A stretch of 64,000 bases of DNA. Source: Casuarius casuarius (taxonomy: Eukaryota; Chordata; Aves; Casuariiformes; Casuariidae). A program made the translations under genes and the position numbers. The stretch lies in NCBI GenBank assembly GCA_003342895.1, contig PTFA01000160.1, positions 2,317,592 through 2,381,591 of the forward strand, in the 5' to 3' direction. Positions 10,901-25,900 of the stretch are shown here, in pieces. Every line of letters starts with the position of its first letter. The first letter of the stretch is position 1. A model generated the notes under the pieces. It worked only from the letters and a program-made list of their open reading frames with translations. It made no database searches and was not told the origin of the DNA.

Positions 10901-13900
10901 GCTGTGAGGGTAGGAGATTTCCAGAAAAAAGCTGTAGCTGCTGTAGGGAAGAACAGTTGTGATCTAACAGCAGCTTGTCTGCTGAACAGCTATGTAAATG
11001 GGACATTGAGAAGTGCCTTGCCACCACAAGTCCAGAGGGTCTGCTTTTCCTCTGAAGTTCAATCTAGCCCTGTTGGTTAGGAGTCCTCAAATCTTGGCTG
11101 ACGTGCTTGCAGAAGACAGATCATACTGCAATTATAGATATTTCAGTATTATAAATGTTTTCTAACAAAAATTGGTATGCTGTTTGTGAAATACCAGTGG
11201 TAGGTATTTTCCTCTGCAACTCGAGCAATGTTTTCTTCACAGTTCTGGTTCTGTATCAGTTTGCACAATGACACATGCCCTCCAATTCTAATGGGATATA
11301 GCCATCCCAAAGCTGGTATGAGATTTTAGTGCCCTACTACAGGCTACAGCACCTCCTCATAGCTGGAAGCATGTAATCTGAATTACAGGTATTTGGCTCA
11401 CAAACTGTTACAGAGCTGGTACAAGGAGTATTTTGAAATGCAAAGGCGTAAGTGACATTAACAAGGCTCTGTGATTGCTCTAGAGAGACAGTGGCTGAAG
11501 CTCTTCTCAGTGATGGCTTTCTCATCCCAACGGTGGAATGTCTGAAGATGTTAAATATCAAGTATGAAGGTTAGTGTCTCTGGCACCACATAATTAAGTA
11601 AAAAGTGCATAGCTAGCGTTATGTCCAATTCTGTTCTTTTTTTCTCGTATCGAAAGCTGTAATACTCTACATATCTTTCATTTGTCCGGGTCCTTAAACA
11701 TCTTTTGACCTGTTCTCCTGGCCCCTTTATGGCCATGTTTGCCCATTGCTTTTGCATGTATCTGTGTTGGTGGAAGGATAGCTTTTCTGCACCGAATGCT
11801 GTATGGCTAAGGAGATTTCTTTCAAAGCTGGCATCTCTGTCCACGTCTGCACTAGTTACTGATTTCCTGAACTCCCACTAATTTCTTTTCTACATTGAAG
11901 ATTTGAAGCAAGTCAAAAGTAATGGGGGTTTTATTTTTGAGCCTTATTCACCTCAGTTTTGTCTTAGTTCCATGCTGCTGTCCGCAGGTCTGGAGATGCT
12001 TAGATTTTCTGCAAGAGAATTAGGTAGCTAGAAGCAATGAAAATTAATAGTTTGTTTATCTCCCTGGGACTTTTTGGAAACATCAGCTGAAGAACTTTCC
12101 AAGAAAGTTCCTCAAGTTTCTGTGACTGTAATACAGTAAAATTTTAGGAGCTTTTGCTCAGTGAGCCTTCTCTTTGCAGTGTATTTTTAGACAGAACAGT
12201 TCTTTGTTATGTGGGAAATAAGCTGAAATTGGCAAGGGATTAGCAAAGCAGAAGTAGATTTTTCCTGTGGTTTACAATGTGATTAGATTGGCCATCATAT
12301 TTTCTGCTTTCATTGAACTTTTATGTTAATTATCCATTTGTTGCTTATTTTAGTTTCCTAGTATAGGAAATGAATAGCTCCAAATTCAGTGGGGTTCCCA
12401 GAATAGAACACAGAACCAGTGATTTCAGTACAAGCTACTTAGTTTGCAACAAGCATCACACCAGTGTTTTACAATAAGAGCACTTTTCTGTCCATCAGTG
12501 ATTTTTTTGGCTTCTTTTCTTCTTTTTATCGCAGCAAATAAAGAGATATTACAGTTCAAAATTCCTCAGACGTTTTACTGCTTCTGGCGGCCTTTGCTGA
12601 CGGGCCTTCTTTCCCGAAGCTTTACACAGACCCTAATAGAGAAAATGTTTACAGAGCTCAAGGAATGTTCGGACTCTTCAGAACTTCGGCCTCAGTTCCT
12701 GATCAACTGGATTTCTGAGATGCTGACTAGCATTGCTAGAGTTAATGCTGGTGAGTCAATCTGCAATTTGGAAAAAATGTAAGAGTCTTTTCTGTACCAC
12801 TGCAAGGACTGGAAGGGTGGTGAGTACTTTAGATGGGAAGTGCAATATTCTAACCACTATGTTTTGTGAGCTTTCAGCATTGCACTTATGCTTTTTAACT
12901 GGTAGCTTATGTGTGTCATGCATTTCTTAGCAAAAAATGGGAATTACTGTTTCATTGGCGGCTTTGCTGTGGCTTCCTCAAGATGTGAAAAGCCAGTCTC
13001 TTCCATGAGAGATCAGTCCCTTCAGGAATTTTTCTTTCAAGATAAAGTTAATACTAGTAGCTTCATTACCAAATAGATAGCCAATAGACATGTCATAAGC
13101 AAATTCTTATGAGTCCCTTGTTCTCAGTTCTTTCCTCACTTAACACAAGCATGCCTTTGCAAGATATTTACACAGTCTTGGTATCCTTTTTTAATCCCAT
13201 CACAGGATTTCTCATGCTTTCTAAACTTAGGCAAAAGTAATAAGTAATCTTTTGCTTTCCATCCCTAGTTCCTTAGAACTGTTTAAATTGACAAACTGTA
13301 CGTTTTGCTCCAGAGACAGCTGCACTTTCTCTATTACCTGCTCTAGAAGAGCTTTAATTATTTAAAGTGTGTCATGGGAGTTGTGTTGATGGACTTTCAT
13401 ATTGAGAAGTAATGCAGGCCTGCAGGAGGTTTCCAGCTGGTGTCATTTTGCCACCTGCTCTTTCCTCTGTCGGTCTCCCTCAGTCCACACCAGGATTTTG
13501 CAAGTACCTATGACAATCACAGGTTCAGGTTTGTTTGATGCTTTCAGTCAACACTGAGTGTGTCTCTTATGTACCAAGATCTCTGAATGTGAGTCATTCC
13601 CAGCTGTTAAGTCTACTCACAGTACTATCTGGAATGGTCTCAGGTCTCGGAAGCTCTACTGCATTTACTGGGGACAACACTGTACAAACACAGCTCCGTG
13701 ACTTCCACATCTGAGATGGCATGCACAGTGCCAGCTTTGGAATCTCTGCACCTCACTGTTTATCACATTCTGTGGAGCTGACTTAGCTGTCACTGCATTG
13801 CCAATCCCTTGCAACTACCTTGACACATTTGGTCAGCGTATCTGGTCTTGGAGCTGGTTTGGAATGCCAGCTTATTTGAGGATCCAGAGCTGCAGTAGAA

Positions 13901-16900
13901 ATACAAAGGGATGAAGGGTATATTTTTTTATGAGTTTTGAGCAGCTTATTGTCTTTGTTATCGTCTTTGAAGGGAAGAAAAGACGCCGTTGTAACAAACG
14001 GATGTATGTGAAGGAGCTGTTCCTCCAGAAAGTTCCTTTGCAGTGGATAAGACTCACTGATAATTGCTTGGAAGCTCCCTGCTGGGCAACTCCACACCTT
14101 CTTCAGCTGTAAGTTTGATCCTGTGGCCTGGAAAGGGGACAGAGAGCAGTGCTCTGTAATGGCGTTGGCCAGCTCATATGTGGTATGCTGAGTTATGTCT
14201 GTGTTCCCTTCCTTTCCATCTTGCAGAAATTGTGTCAGGTGCATATAAAGCCCTGCTTGTTGCTGCTCATCTCCCTGTTGTTTCTACAAAGAGAAGCAGC
14301 AGAACTTATTGGTTGCTCCTTCAAAAAGAAAGTGGAAATTGTCTGGGGAGGTATGAGAAAAGCAACCTGTCCGGAAGAAAAGTGACCTATAGCAGAGATG
14401 TGACTGCTCATACTGGTGATATGGGGTTATCATAGTTGCTGACCTTTTTTACAAGAAAACAGCAAAGGAGAAATTGAGTTAGAAGTATCCTTAAGTCCTT
14501 AATTTTTACCACAAAGAGGGAGTATTCCAGCATGCACTCCTTTGGAATAATCAGCTTTGCCTCTTAATGGAGATATATGAGCAAGCTGTCCTGGAGGAAG
14601 CTCAGACTTAAAAGGCTGCTGAGCTTGATAAACCTCCATCTGGAATCTCTTTTTGCTTCTTAGACTTTTACACAGTTTTTTTCCTTCCTAGGATTCTCAC
14701 AAGCATGAAGCCTCGTTTGCCACGTTCTTCGCGGAAGAACCTTCTGTATCTCACTTCCGTTTACACGGAAGGAGGTGGCCCTTTGTCCAGTCCGGGCCTC
14801 TCTTCAGACTGCAGTGAACAGCCAATTTACACTATAGAGAGCTTACAGTGGAGGGCCAGACAAGAAAGTCAGGCTAAAAATCATGAGCAGACTGTAGAGA
14901 GACAAGAAGATGTGCTGGGAAGACACGATGGTGAAGAGGAGGTGGAGGAAGAAGAAGAAGAGATGGTAACTGAAACAAATCCTTCGGAAGGACTTGCTCA
15001 TTCTGATAACATGCTGGCCATTGCAGAAAAAAGGGCTGTGCTGCAAGGGTCCGCCTGGCAGATCGTTGCAGGTAAAAGGTGACTTCTTAAGACTTAGACC
15101 ATCTACATCACTAGCAAATGTCGACTGAAATGCAAAGGCCCTCTGGGGCCACTCAGAATTGAAGAGCGCTTCAAAATAAGCTAAATGCCAAATCCCTGCA
15201 GATTTGGGGGGGTTTTTTCAGTCTTATGTTTATGTGCACATGTCATTTCTCTGTAAAAACCCTCATAATACTTGCAGTGCTTTTTCCAGGAGCATGTTGT
15301 TACTGCTTCATTAACTTTTTTTATCAGGCTTTTCCAAACTCTGTGTTTAAAATTTCACTGTATCCAATTGACAGGGCAGGATATATGGCAACTGTTAATG
15401 GCAAAGAAAATAGGGTCATTTCCTGGATTTCAGCAATATATGCTGAAAGCTTTTGTTTGTCAGATTTAGGGGTATTTGAAAGCACTGTTTGGCTACACTG
15501 GGAAGCACCAGCTGTATGCTGGTAAGTTCCAGGCTCTAGGAAAATTGCAGTCATGACATGGTGGCAAACTAAAGAAAGGAACAAGGCAAGAAGTTTGTAG
15601 AGTGAATGAATGGTTTAGCTAGTGCTTTGCTAGCTCCCTTACTGTAGCTGTACTTGTTGATTGGGGTGGATGGTTCTGCAACTGATGAGATTTTTGGAGG
15701 AGTGAATTATGGAGGGACTTGAAGACAGAAGAAAGGGGTTCGTGGTGTTTAAAGGAAGAAGAAAAGTGCAGCCATTGGAAGACAAAGAACTCTTGTACCT
15801 CACTCACAGCGGAGTTTTCCCAAGTTTAAAAAAAAAAAAAGTTGTTCTGTGAGAGCAGTTCGGCTTAATTATGCTGATGAGAACAGCTTGTTAGAGTTAG
15901 GTCTTTTGAGAATAGAAACAAGACTGCTCTTTGCTTAGCTGATTTTGGTTCAGAGCAAGCAAAGCTGTCAGTGAAAGAGCACACATAGTGCCTAGTGTCT
16001 GTAAACCTTGGGTCACCTGATTTTTATGAAGTTTCTGTTTACATGGTTGGTTATGGGTAAACTTAATTTCTGTGTAGTTACCATCCTTAAACATTTGAAA
16101 ACTGTAGCCAGTAGGTACATACAGTTCCAGGATAACCAGTGGTATAATGATATTTAGTAGGTTGCTCCCTAAAGAAAGGAGTCGGCCTATTCAATATATA
16201 AAATAGTATTTGTCTTACAGTTGCACTGGATGTCACCAAATGCTATTTCTGCACCTTTAATTTTTAAATTGTAACAGCTGGAAATCACCATCCTGTGTCA
16301 AGAGTTTTGGTTCCATTAACCAAGAAGGGCATGAAAGGAAAAATAAAGAAGTATGCTGGCTCTTTAGGGCAAGACCTATATTTATGAGCAGTTGTCAGGT
16401 AACAGAAATAATCAGTTTCAGGCAAGGACAATGAATTGGCCAAGTTCTCCGTGATTAGCAGCGGTCTCAAGTCATCTGTATAATTATTGCTGGCTTTCTG
16501 GAGTGGAGTTTCCTATCTTTTTGAGGTCTTCTGCCTGCTAGCCTTTCTTATGCTGCTAGTAAGGATTCCAGAGTTGAAGTGTTCTGGTGTCAGGAAAGCT
16601 AGAGGGTTTAAGAAATCCTATTGTCAAAACAATAATACGTAATGTGTATCTTTCGTTTAATTAAGTTTCATTCTGATTTCACATGTAAAAGCGGCCTTCC
16701 CTGTTGGGAACTGCCTGTGAAATTTGGGTGCGGAGGTATAAAGGAGCAGACTCACTGATGTTATCAGTGGCCAAGGATGGTTTCCCAGTGTGCAGTTTCT
16801 GGCCCCCATTGGAAGCCAAATTTAAAAAATGTGAAATTGTGGAGAGGAAATAGGAATAAGTGCTTGTAAAAATAATTAGCAGAATTTCCAAGAGACTGCT

Positions 16901-19900
16901 GTATTCTTCCTTGCCATGTCAGCTAAACCTACCTGTCTGTCTAGAATTGCTTTATTCGTTAATGAGTTTTCGTCAGCGTTTTATTCTTCTACTTTTGAGG
17001 CTTCAGTTCCTGTTTACTCAACACTGTTGCTTTGCAACTGGGAATCTCAGTGAGTCTTAAAGAAGTTGATCCTCAGCCTCACTGGAGGAATGAGCTACTA
17101 GGTGCAAATGTGCTGTTCTGTATCTTCATATGTGTACAAATGGCTCTTTCCATTACAGGAGTATGCAGAGTGAATTTTTTAGAAGCTCTTTTCAAAGTGT
17201 GATTTTTAATTAACATATGTAAATCAATACTTCAGATTCAAACAGAAGTCTGCTCAAAAGAGAGGTAACTATTAAGGGTTGCTGCAGAATACTGTGAGGT
17301 TTCTGTTAACGGACTTTGCCTCACAGTGCTTTGGACAGGCTGCACTGTATAGCCTGCATGATGATACATGACTCCAGATGTTTTCCCATCGTCTTACATA
17401 CTCCAGTTTCTTTCTTTGGAAGAGATAGTTAAATTAGTTAAAACTATATAGCTCAAATTTGTATCATACAGTTCTTGCTGAGTACCTGAGTTGGCATGAG
17501 ACAGTACTTGGGGGGATTCTTGTTTTTTGAAAATCTGTCTGGGGAGCTTGGACTTCTTGTTTATGTGCTGAATGTTGTTTTTACCCAGATGAAGTACAAT
17601 GGAAAGACTTTCCTATTGGGAAACTCCCAGGTCAGACAGATGATCCTGATGGTCTCATGTTGGATAATTATTCCATGATGTCCCTGCTTGATCAGCCAGT
17701 GAGAGATGAGTGGAAGTCTCCCACTACAAAGTGAGTAATGGTGTGGGCAGGACTTTGTCCTTGAACCATGAAGTATGCATTTATCTCTCTGCTTTGTGCT
17801 ACAGTATGAAAATTTCATGATTCCTGTTTACTTCTGTAATAGTTTGACCAAAATATCTACTAACTGTTCTTTTCTCATTCATTTGTCAAGTAATGTGTGT
17901 ATTTGGAAGGACCTTTACAGTGCTGATGTCACAGGGTAACAGGCTGCTCTTTGGACTGTGCTGTTAACTTTCACTGTTGTCTGATGCTGTTAGTAAGATA
18001 GAATGTGCTGGTCACTAAGAGTTGCTAACTCTGGAAGTGCAGAATTTTTAAAACTGACTCTGCTGAGAGTTGGTGCAGAATCTGCCTGATGAAACACCAA
18101 GCTGAAAAACTTTAATTGCAAGGCCATAGTTCTTCCCATTAAAGCGTTAAGAACTAGAAGCCAGGAGACACAGCTAACAGTATTAGCTCTCCCATATTCT
18201 CACTGCCTGACCTCAGACAAGTCATTTAGCCTCACCCAGTGTTAGTTATCCCAGACTAGTTAATCCCCTGTGGGAAGGGACTCATTCTAAAACACAGTTG
18301 TTTGCTGAAAGACTTCAAGCTGCATTATTGGGAAAGCCTGGAGATGAGGATAGAAGGTAGCCACAGGAAGTGGTTGACTGCACATTACTTTCATGACACC
18401 AGAGGAAAGAATTGGCTGTATGTAATTTGGGTGGTGAATGTGCTTAGAGTTTGGCATCAGTGAATGCAAATGTGTCTCCCTCTGATACAGTTGAGGTGGA
18501 TACTATAGAACGCTTCCTGAGTAAGGTCATTGTCATTGCAGCCCAGTCATTCATCCTATGGTTAATCCAAAATGAGTGAAATCGTCTTTTCTCCTCAGTG
18601 TATTTCCTCTTCCTGCTTGCTTGTATTGCATTAGTGTGCTTGCACCCTCAATGGACCCAGTCGTAAGTTATTGCTACCTGGCATTGCTGGGACAACTCAG
18701 CAGTATCATAGTAAGCTACTTCACAAAGCTGTAACAATCATCCTTCCAAGCTGAAGGAACATACCCAGGATTCTTCTCTCTGCATGTCTCCTTCATTTTT
18801 TCTTGTCATCAAGGCTAATTGAGAGCTGCTGTTTGTAACTGTAGCTGTTCTGCAAGCCATTCCCATTCCATTCCTTTCTACGAATGAGCCTTTTGCACTA
18901 TCTGAAAGATAAATGCAGTGGCATCAGTGGCAATCAAAAAGATGGTTCCTCTAGTATCCTTTGAGGAAGCCAACTCGTAATGTTATCATCTTCACTCCTC
19001 CTGCTCTTTCTAAAAGAAACCATTGCTTGGGTTATGCTCTGTCCTTTACGAGATACTGCAGCTAAGCTATTTGGAAGTTACTAGTGCAGCCCCAGCAGGC
19101 TTAAAAACTCAATTTCTGTTAAATTAGGGCTCAGATCCTCAGTCACAGTGTGTTGACATCGCCCAGTGACTTTTTCAGAGCTGTACCTAGTGATTCAAGT
19201 TGCAGATCTGAACTCACTAAAGAAATGCTGGTTGTCATGGAAATGATGGTAGCATTTTTAGAAAGCTTTAGTTGGATCTTCTCCATTACCAAATGAAACT
19301 TGTCCATTTAAGCCATCCCTCTGAAGACTTTTTAGTAGGATCATTATTTAACCCTTTGAAGTCAAAGGATCTCAGGTGCTGTTAGCTGTCAAATCAGTTT
19401 TGTCACATACACTGTAGTGGATGGACTTGCCTGTATTTGCCATCAAGGAACACTTCAGAATATAAATAAAATATAGTTTCTTTCTTAAACACTTAATAGA
19501 GTAACTTTCTAATCCGTGATGCTCTCCCTGTAGTTGATAGGCCCAGTCTAGTGGTTTCCAAAACAAAATGTGAATAGCAGTGACAGTAATGCAGACTGGG
19601 GTGTTGCAGTGGGAAGAGCCCTTACACATATTCATATTCATATTTTCACATATTTTCACATATTCAGTTGTTTTCAGATTTGTCTCCAATTCTGAAGAGC
19701 AAGGTTTCCATTCTGTCTCTTCTGTCATGTTGGAATGAGGCAAATTCTTGGAATTTGCAGATCTGCTTTCAGTCTGTAAAGCCCTGGCATTCTCACCCTA
19801 GTCACAAATGATAGACTACTTGATTTTGGAGACTTGAAACGTAAAGCTGTTCAACTTAATGTTTAGGTAGGTGAATCACTGCTAAGAATGAGGAGTTGCA

Positions 19901-22900
19901 GCAGAATTCTGATTAGCTACGGTAATCAGTACCATTCAGCATCTAGCCAGCAAGCTCTGACAAGAGACGGGTTGGGGGGTTCTTAATTCATTCCTCATTG
20001 GCTCAGTGGATTTTGCTGTGCACAATAGATGGAATCATCTATTATTAGGGAGGGTGTAAAGAAATGCATATGGAATAGTGTGATTCACTATTCTGGCTTG
20101 TTCATAACCTGCTACTCGATGCCAGCTGAAACATGTACCCTTTCTGACTTGTGTGTTGTAGGCGTCAGGTATTATGTAATCCCAGAATATTTCTTGGAGT
20201 GGTGACTATATGCTGTTTCCAGAGTAGTAGGAATTAAAAACCATCTAACGATTTCGGGTTCTGCTCTGCCAACAAAGGAATTCCTCTAGGTACGAACTCT
20301 ATCAGACCACCGATTTAGATGTTAAAGGAGCTAGGACTTGGCCATATTAAAGTCTGCTGTTTGAAAATCCACAGCATGCATTACTGAAAGAATTCCTTTG
20401 TTAATCAAAAGTCACTAAAACTACTAGTATATGTTTTTTGTTATGTTGCTTGGGAGGTCAGCAAAATCCTCACAAATGTCAGCAGAGGTAAAAGTGAGTA
20501 CTAGTACTGAAGTGTGGTTAGTTACTGTTACAGTTTTACTCTGAGTGTAGAAACACCTCTTTTTTTTTTTTTTTTAAACAAAGGAAAGAAAATTTTGGTC
20601 AAATTAACAGGGAATGTGATAGTCTTCTCACATGCCTCTCTATTCCATTCCAAGTACTGTTATAGAGTTCAAAATCCATCCTTGCCAGATTCCTACTAGC
20701 TAATAGACTAAGCTTAATAGCAGGAGGGATAGTGCAAAAAAACCCAAGTAGAGAGGAGAAAAGCTTGATGTGTTTTCTGGATTCCTGAGAAATGTGTGTT
20801 TTTGGAGAGAGAAGACCAGGCAGAAGCCATAGCTATGGTGCTGTCCCATTTTGGCAGCTTCTTGTTATCTGGGGCCTCCCAATACTTTGTTATCATGGCT
20901 GCATTTATTCCACACATCATACAGTAGCAGCAGTGGTTTGGTATCTCTGGTAATCTCCTGTCCCTTTTTCTTTTAACTCCAATCCTCTGCTTCTGTGCGG
21001 TTGGAGACAAGATCTGATTTTTTCTTTCTGTGGGTCTAGCTGCCCCAGCTGCTTTGCCTCCATTTCCCTCCCCTCTCCAGTGGTCTTGTTGCTGCAGCTC
21101 GCAGCATCCCTGGTGGTGATAGAGAGCGAGTAGCTGCTTGTTTTGTTGAATACAAGTGCCAGCGGTAGCAATGTGCTCCTGTACTGTCAGGGGAAAGGGG
21201 AGGAATTGAAACTTACCACCATAACACTGTCCTCCCATATCCCAGATTCCTCAAAAGTTTGTGCCATCGGTACACTGCTAGCTGGCCTTACAGCTGGCAA
21301 AACATCCTTGCTTTCTCATCAGCAGGGTAACTAACCAGGTTCTCACTGCTTTTGTTTCTGGCAGCTTTCATTTAATCCCCACTAAATGTGCCTTCCTTCC
21401 TGCTACTGTTACTTACAAGTCTTGCTTCCTAGCTCTTTATAAGAAAGGGTCAGCTGTGGGTGCTGGCAGCTGACCTGGAAATGTTTTGCAGACAGTGTTT
21501 CCAAAGTCTTGGTCGTATTGCAGAGAGTCCTCAGAGTTCTGAGTCCCATCACGGTTCCTAATAATCAGAAAGCAGAACCATGGAGCAAGCAGTTACCAGA
21601 TGCAACTTGTCCTGCTGCACTTTCAGTGTTAGGTTCCTTTTCTTCTTTTTTCTGATCAGGCTTCAATATTTTGTAGCTGCTTTTGTGATACCCAATTGTT
21701 ATAGTGAGTCATGTGAAGCAGTTCATGCGCTTGCAGTTTTACAGCACTGGCAAGCAGGTAGTTGAGTGTTATGATTAAATGATGACTTGTTAAATCTCCC
21801 GGTCTGTCCCTGGTTTAAGCTGATGAAACATCACCTCTTACGACTTCAGAACAAAAGTGATTTAGTTTGGGGGATTTGGAGGACATATAATGGTAGTAAG
21901 AAAAATTCTTTTTCTAGGTAGAACTTGTTAGGATTTTTGTAAATCCATAAAATGTGCAAAGTGGGGAAGATTATTTTCAATTTTCCAAAATCTGCTTTCC
22001 TTAGTGTGCTTCAAGAGCAAAGCATCACTGTGTCATTAACCATTAAACTGGAAGTGTGGTGCTGGAAGATATGATGTCTATAATGATGCTTTGAGATTCT
22101 TGCTTGAGCAGTCTGCAAAGATACATATGTAAAGGAGCTCTTTAAAAAAAAAAGAAAAAAAAAAGCACATGCACACATCAACAAATGCATCTAAACACAA
22201 GGCTACCACCTTTGATTCAGCAAGTTTCTGATTCACAGACCACTGGAAGGTAGGAAGGTAACCAGGGGAAAACACTATTCTGTTGTTTTGTGCATGTATG
22301 TTTACTTATCCACCTGCTTTTGGACATAGTTAGAGACAGGCAACTGAGTTGGACCTTTGATCTCAGCTAGTACAAGCATTTTTACATTCTGAAATTGATG
22401 TGCAGTTAAATCTGTGACCTTAACAGCATGAGGCAGTCTGTGGAAGATCCCATAGGTTGCATTCACATTCCCTTCTTGCTGCACCTTAATACTCTAAGAA
22501 ATATACATGGCTATTTTTTTGTTTTTTTTTTTTTTTTTTAAATACCTCCTTCTGGTAACCAACTTGTCAGGGGTATTTCCTCCCTCCCCAGGCTGCAAAA
22601 AGCATTGGAAGGTCAGGTTTGTACTTGGTCATAAAAACCTACAAAATGCAGGGAGTTTTAAAAAAATATGTAGCTGTTGAGTTGCTCTAATTTTAAAAAC
22701 AATGAGAAAAAGATTTATACTGTTAATTAGATAGTCAAATGGATTCTCATACTTAAAAATGAACCATCTCACTATCTGTAAGTCTTCTCTGAAATGCACT
22801 TTTCAGTGATTTTTCACAGGAGGAGAGCCATTGCTTATGGATAATGTTTTCCTAGGCTTTACTTTCTAGACTTGTATATGATTCTGCTGCTTGCAACAAT

Positions 22901-25900
22901 TTAGAAATAAGGGATCCTTTTTGTCTGGGGAGATGAAAGGAAGCATAGCGAGTCATACAAGGCAGACATGGCTCTGGGGAAATGCTAGGTCAACTTGTCT
23001 GTGCAGAGAAGAAGAGCAAATTATGTTGCTATAGGATAGAAGAATGCTGCCTGTCAGCCAGTTGAATATTTCCAAGAGGCTCCTGAGCTCAGGACTTAGC
23101 TGAAGTATTTGGATTTCCGGGAATTTCTATTCTGTGCCATAGTTGTGTAATTATAATGGAAAATTTTGCTAGAGATATTCAGCAGAGGCAGGAGCCTTAA
23201 AATATTATGGGTTATCTTGGGAAGGGGAGGACTCTACCCCATAGTACATACAAGCTACACAGTTGTCCATGGCCCCTGTCTTGGCCAGTAACCAAAACAG
23301 AATTGTTTGTGCAGGAACACAGCTCATCTGCTTCTGGAAGAGACAAACTTAATCTGCATTATAGATTCTTGTTCACATGTGTCAGAACACTCCTCTTGGG
23401 ATCTACAAATGAAAGGGCCTGTCTCTTTTTTTTTTTTCCCTAGTGTCTTCGGTTTTTATCTTATAGGTAATACTCAGCAAGGATATTAAAAAAGCAGTAG
23501 GTGACATTAGGGAATTCATGACAGAATGGTTGGTGTAGAATGGTTGATTGTTCAAAGTGTTACGGTTAGGAGGAAGTTGCCTAAAAGTTCCATTTTATAA
23601 TACAAAGCAGTAGATAGCCCTGGAGAGAACAAGATCTGTTCTGCAATACCTGTCCTGTGGACAAGGGTGGAATTTGTATGGTGGTGCTTTGCAGGGAAGC
23701 TGTTACCGATGTTGCCATGGAACTAGCCATCAGTGAAACCAATTACACAAGCTGGTGTTGTATTTAGAAACCTTGTTTTAAAAAGAGAAGGAAGGAAAAA
23801 AAAGCCCAAGCCACCAATAAATATCTTGGAGTTAAGAGTGAGGGTGTTGTTCACGCTCTTACCTCAGTATTCTGTTCTCCTCGCGACCCGTAGAAATAAA
23901 AGAGGAGGAGGGAAAGTGACAGATAGGATGCAACTAACTTCCTGAAGAAATAACTGAAGAGCTGATTTCTGCTGCAGTGCCTTGTGATTGTGTTACAAGA
24001 GCAGAATGAGCCCCCACTAATTACTGCATTGCAGACCTGCACAACATGTGTTGCCTGTTCTGCGTAGCATAAAATTACATGTACTTCCTGAACTCTTATT
24101 CCAGAGAAACTCAAAGCAACCTACAAAGCAGATGCGTTAGGGATCATCTTGCTCACCCGAAAGTTCGGCCACTTCTCAGGTGGAGGCTGGTAACAGCTAA
24201 GGCAAGCATAGCAGTGGTGTACTGGAAAAGCGGTATCCTGGAAATTTAACATAGCAAAGGCCACATTTACAAATTTCTACCCACTGTAGGCCGTTCTTTT
24301 CATGTTGTCATGAAAATAGTTTTCAGCACAGATGATTGCATTCTTTTATGTATAGCATTGAAACAATGTCAGCATACATTTGGTGGTGAAATTGCCATAG
24401 AGATACATAATTAATTGCTTCCAGAGATTTGCAGGTTGTCCTGAAATTACTTTAATCAGAATTTCCTGCTGTTGAGTTTGAAAAGACCTCATTTTTACCA
24501 GACAAGGTTTATAGTTGCTCTTACAAGATTCTGCTATAAGTTATGAGACCTTGGTGTCCAGAAGGTGCCTCTAAAGAACCTGAGGTTTTGCTTCAGATCG
24601 TACCATTCTTCCTGCTTGTATCTCCCTGGCTTCTATGCTATTAGTATTTGTGATCGATTTTAGAAATGCACAAAAATACTGGAGTGCGTTAAGGTACCAG
24701 TGGTGTCCTGACAGTAGAAGTATACAAGACACTACCAGTTCAAAAGAGTTTTACTAGCCTAAAGCAGAGGACAGGAAAAAGAGGAGTAAGTAACTGTAAG
24801 ACTATCCTGTGGAATCTAATTAGTGCTTGTTTTCAGGAGTAGTATATTTGAGGGCATAAATTAATGACAAAGTGCCAGGGATTAGGAAATAGCAACTTTG
24901 TTTCTGGTGGGTTTTGTGCTGTCTTCTGAAGCACGTGATTCTGGCTACGCTGAGAGCAAACACAGGAGTGGTGAGATTGTGTGTTTGATTTCGTTGTGCA
25001 ACTTCTACTCACTTAACTATATTTGGAGCTTTATAGCCTACAAAAATAACAGATGTGTCTGTTTTAAAAGGGTGGTCATTTCTTTACTGGCTTTAGAACT
25101 GAAGCTCATTCAACCTGAGAATCTAAGACTGACTAGAAAAAAACATTTTTAAATGTCTTTCATTTCCATTAAATGGTAGAGTTCACATGGATGTATCCCC
25201 TTCAGTTAACAGGTATTATGCTGCCCTTTTCCCGGTGAGTGACGGCTCTTTCCAGACCTGCCAGGAAAGCATTCCAGCAAGTGGGTCAAAAGTAGCACAT
25301 ACTCTCTGTCTCTCGTATTTGGAGATCACATCCAGCAACTGTAGATCAGACTGATGGACCAGCTAGTTTCCTTCCCTTGTCAGTAGCACTAGAGTCTTTT
25401 GGAAGAAGAAGCCCAGACTGTATTCTGAAATATGATTTAGTCATGGTGAGAATCAATTTTATATAGCTTGCAGATTAAACAGCTGCAAGCCAGGTGTGGA
25501 GGTTTCGGCGCTTCATTTTTCAGACTCTGAAGTAAGCCAGCAGGTGTTACTTTCCCCTCTGTCCCAAATAATTGCTTTCCATGTGGCCAGAGATGCAGAG
25601 AGCAACAATTACAAGAGCTTCTTCTACACTCAGCCGAGGAGGTGGATTTATTTTTCTCTTCATGCAGCGCTTTCTGATCTGCTTCCAGTTGGCTGTAGTT
25701 TGAACTAATGGTGAGTGTAACGTGTCATGCAGCTCATATTACTAGAAAATACCCACATAAAGAATAAAAAAGTAGATACCAGGCCAAAAATAACAAGTGT
25801 TTCTCTATCCCTTTTTTGTGGGTGAAAGGGGCAGAGAGTTTCTGCTATTCAGATCACAATCTGGCAGGAGGCCAAGGAAAAAAGCTTGGAAAGAAACATA

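Noticed and set aside
13783..14244. 153-codon minus-strand open frame
   Set aside because: It is the antisense shadow of the LAS1L exon at 13973-14108.
20714..21238. 174-codon minus-strand open frame in the last LAS1L intron
   Set aside because: No recognisable motif, homolog or splice structure. Several frames of about this size are expected by chance in 64 kb; it would need conservation evidence.
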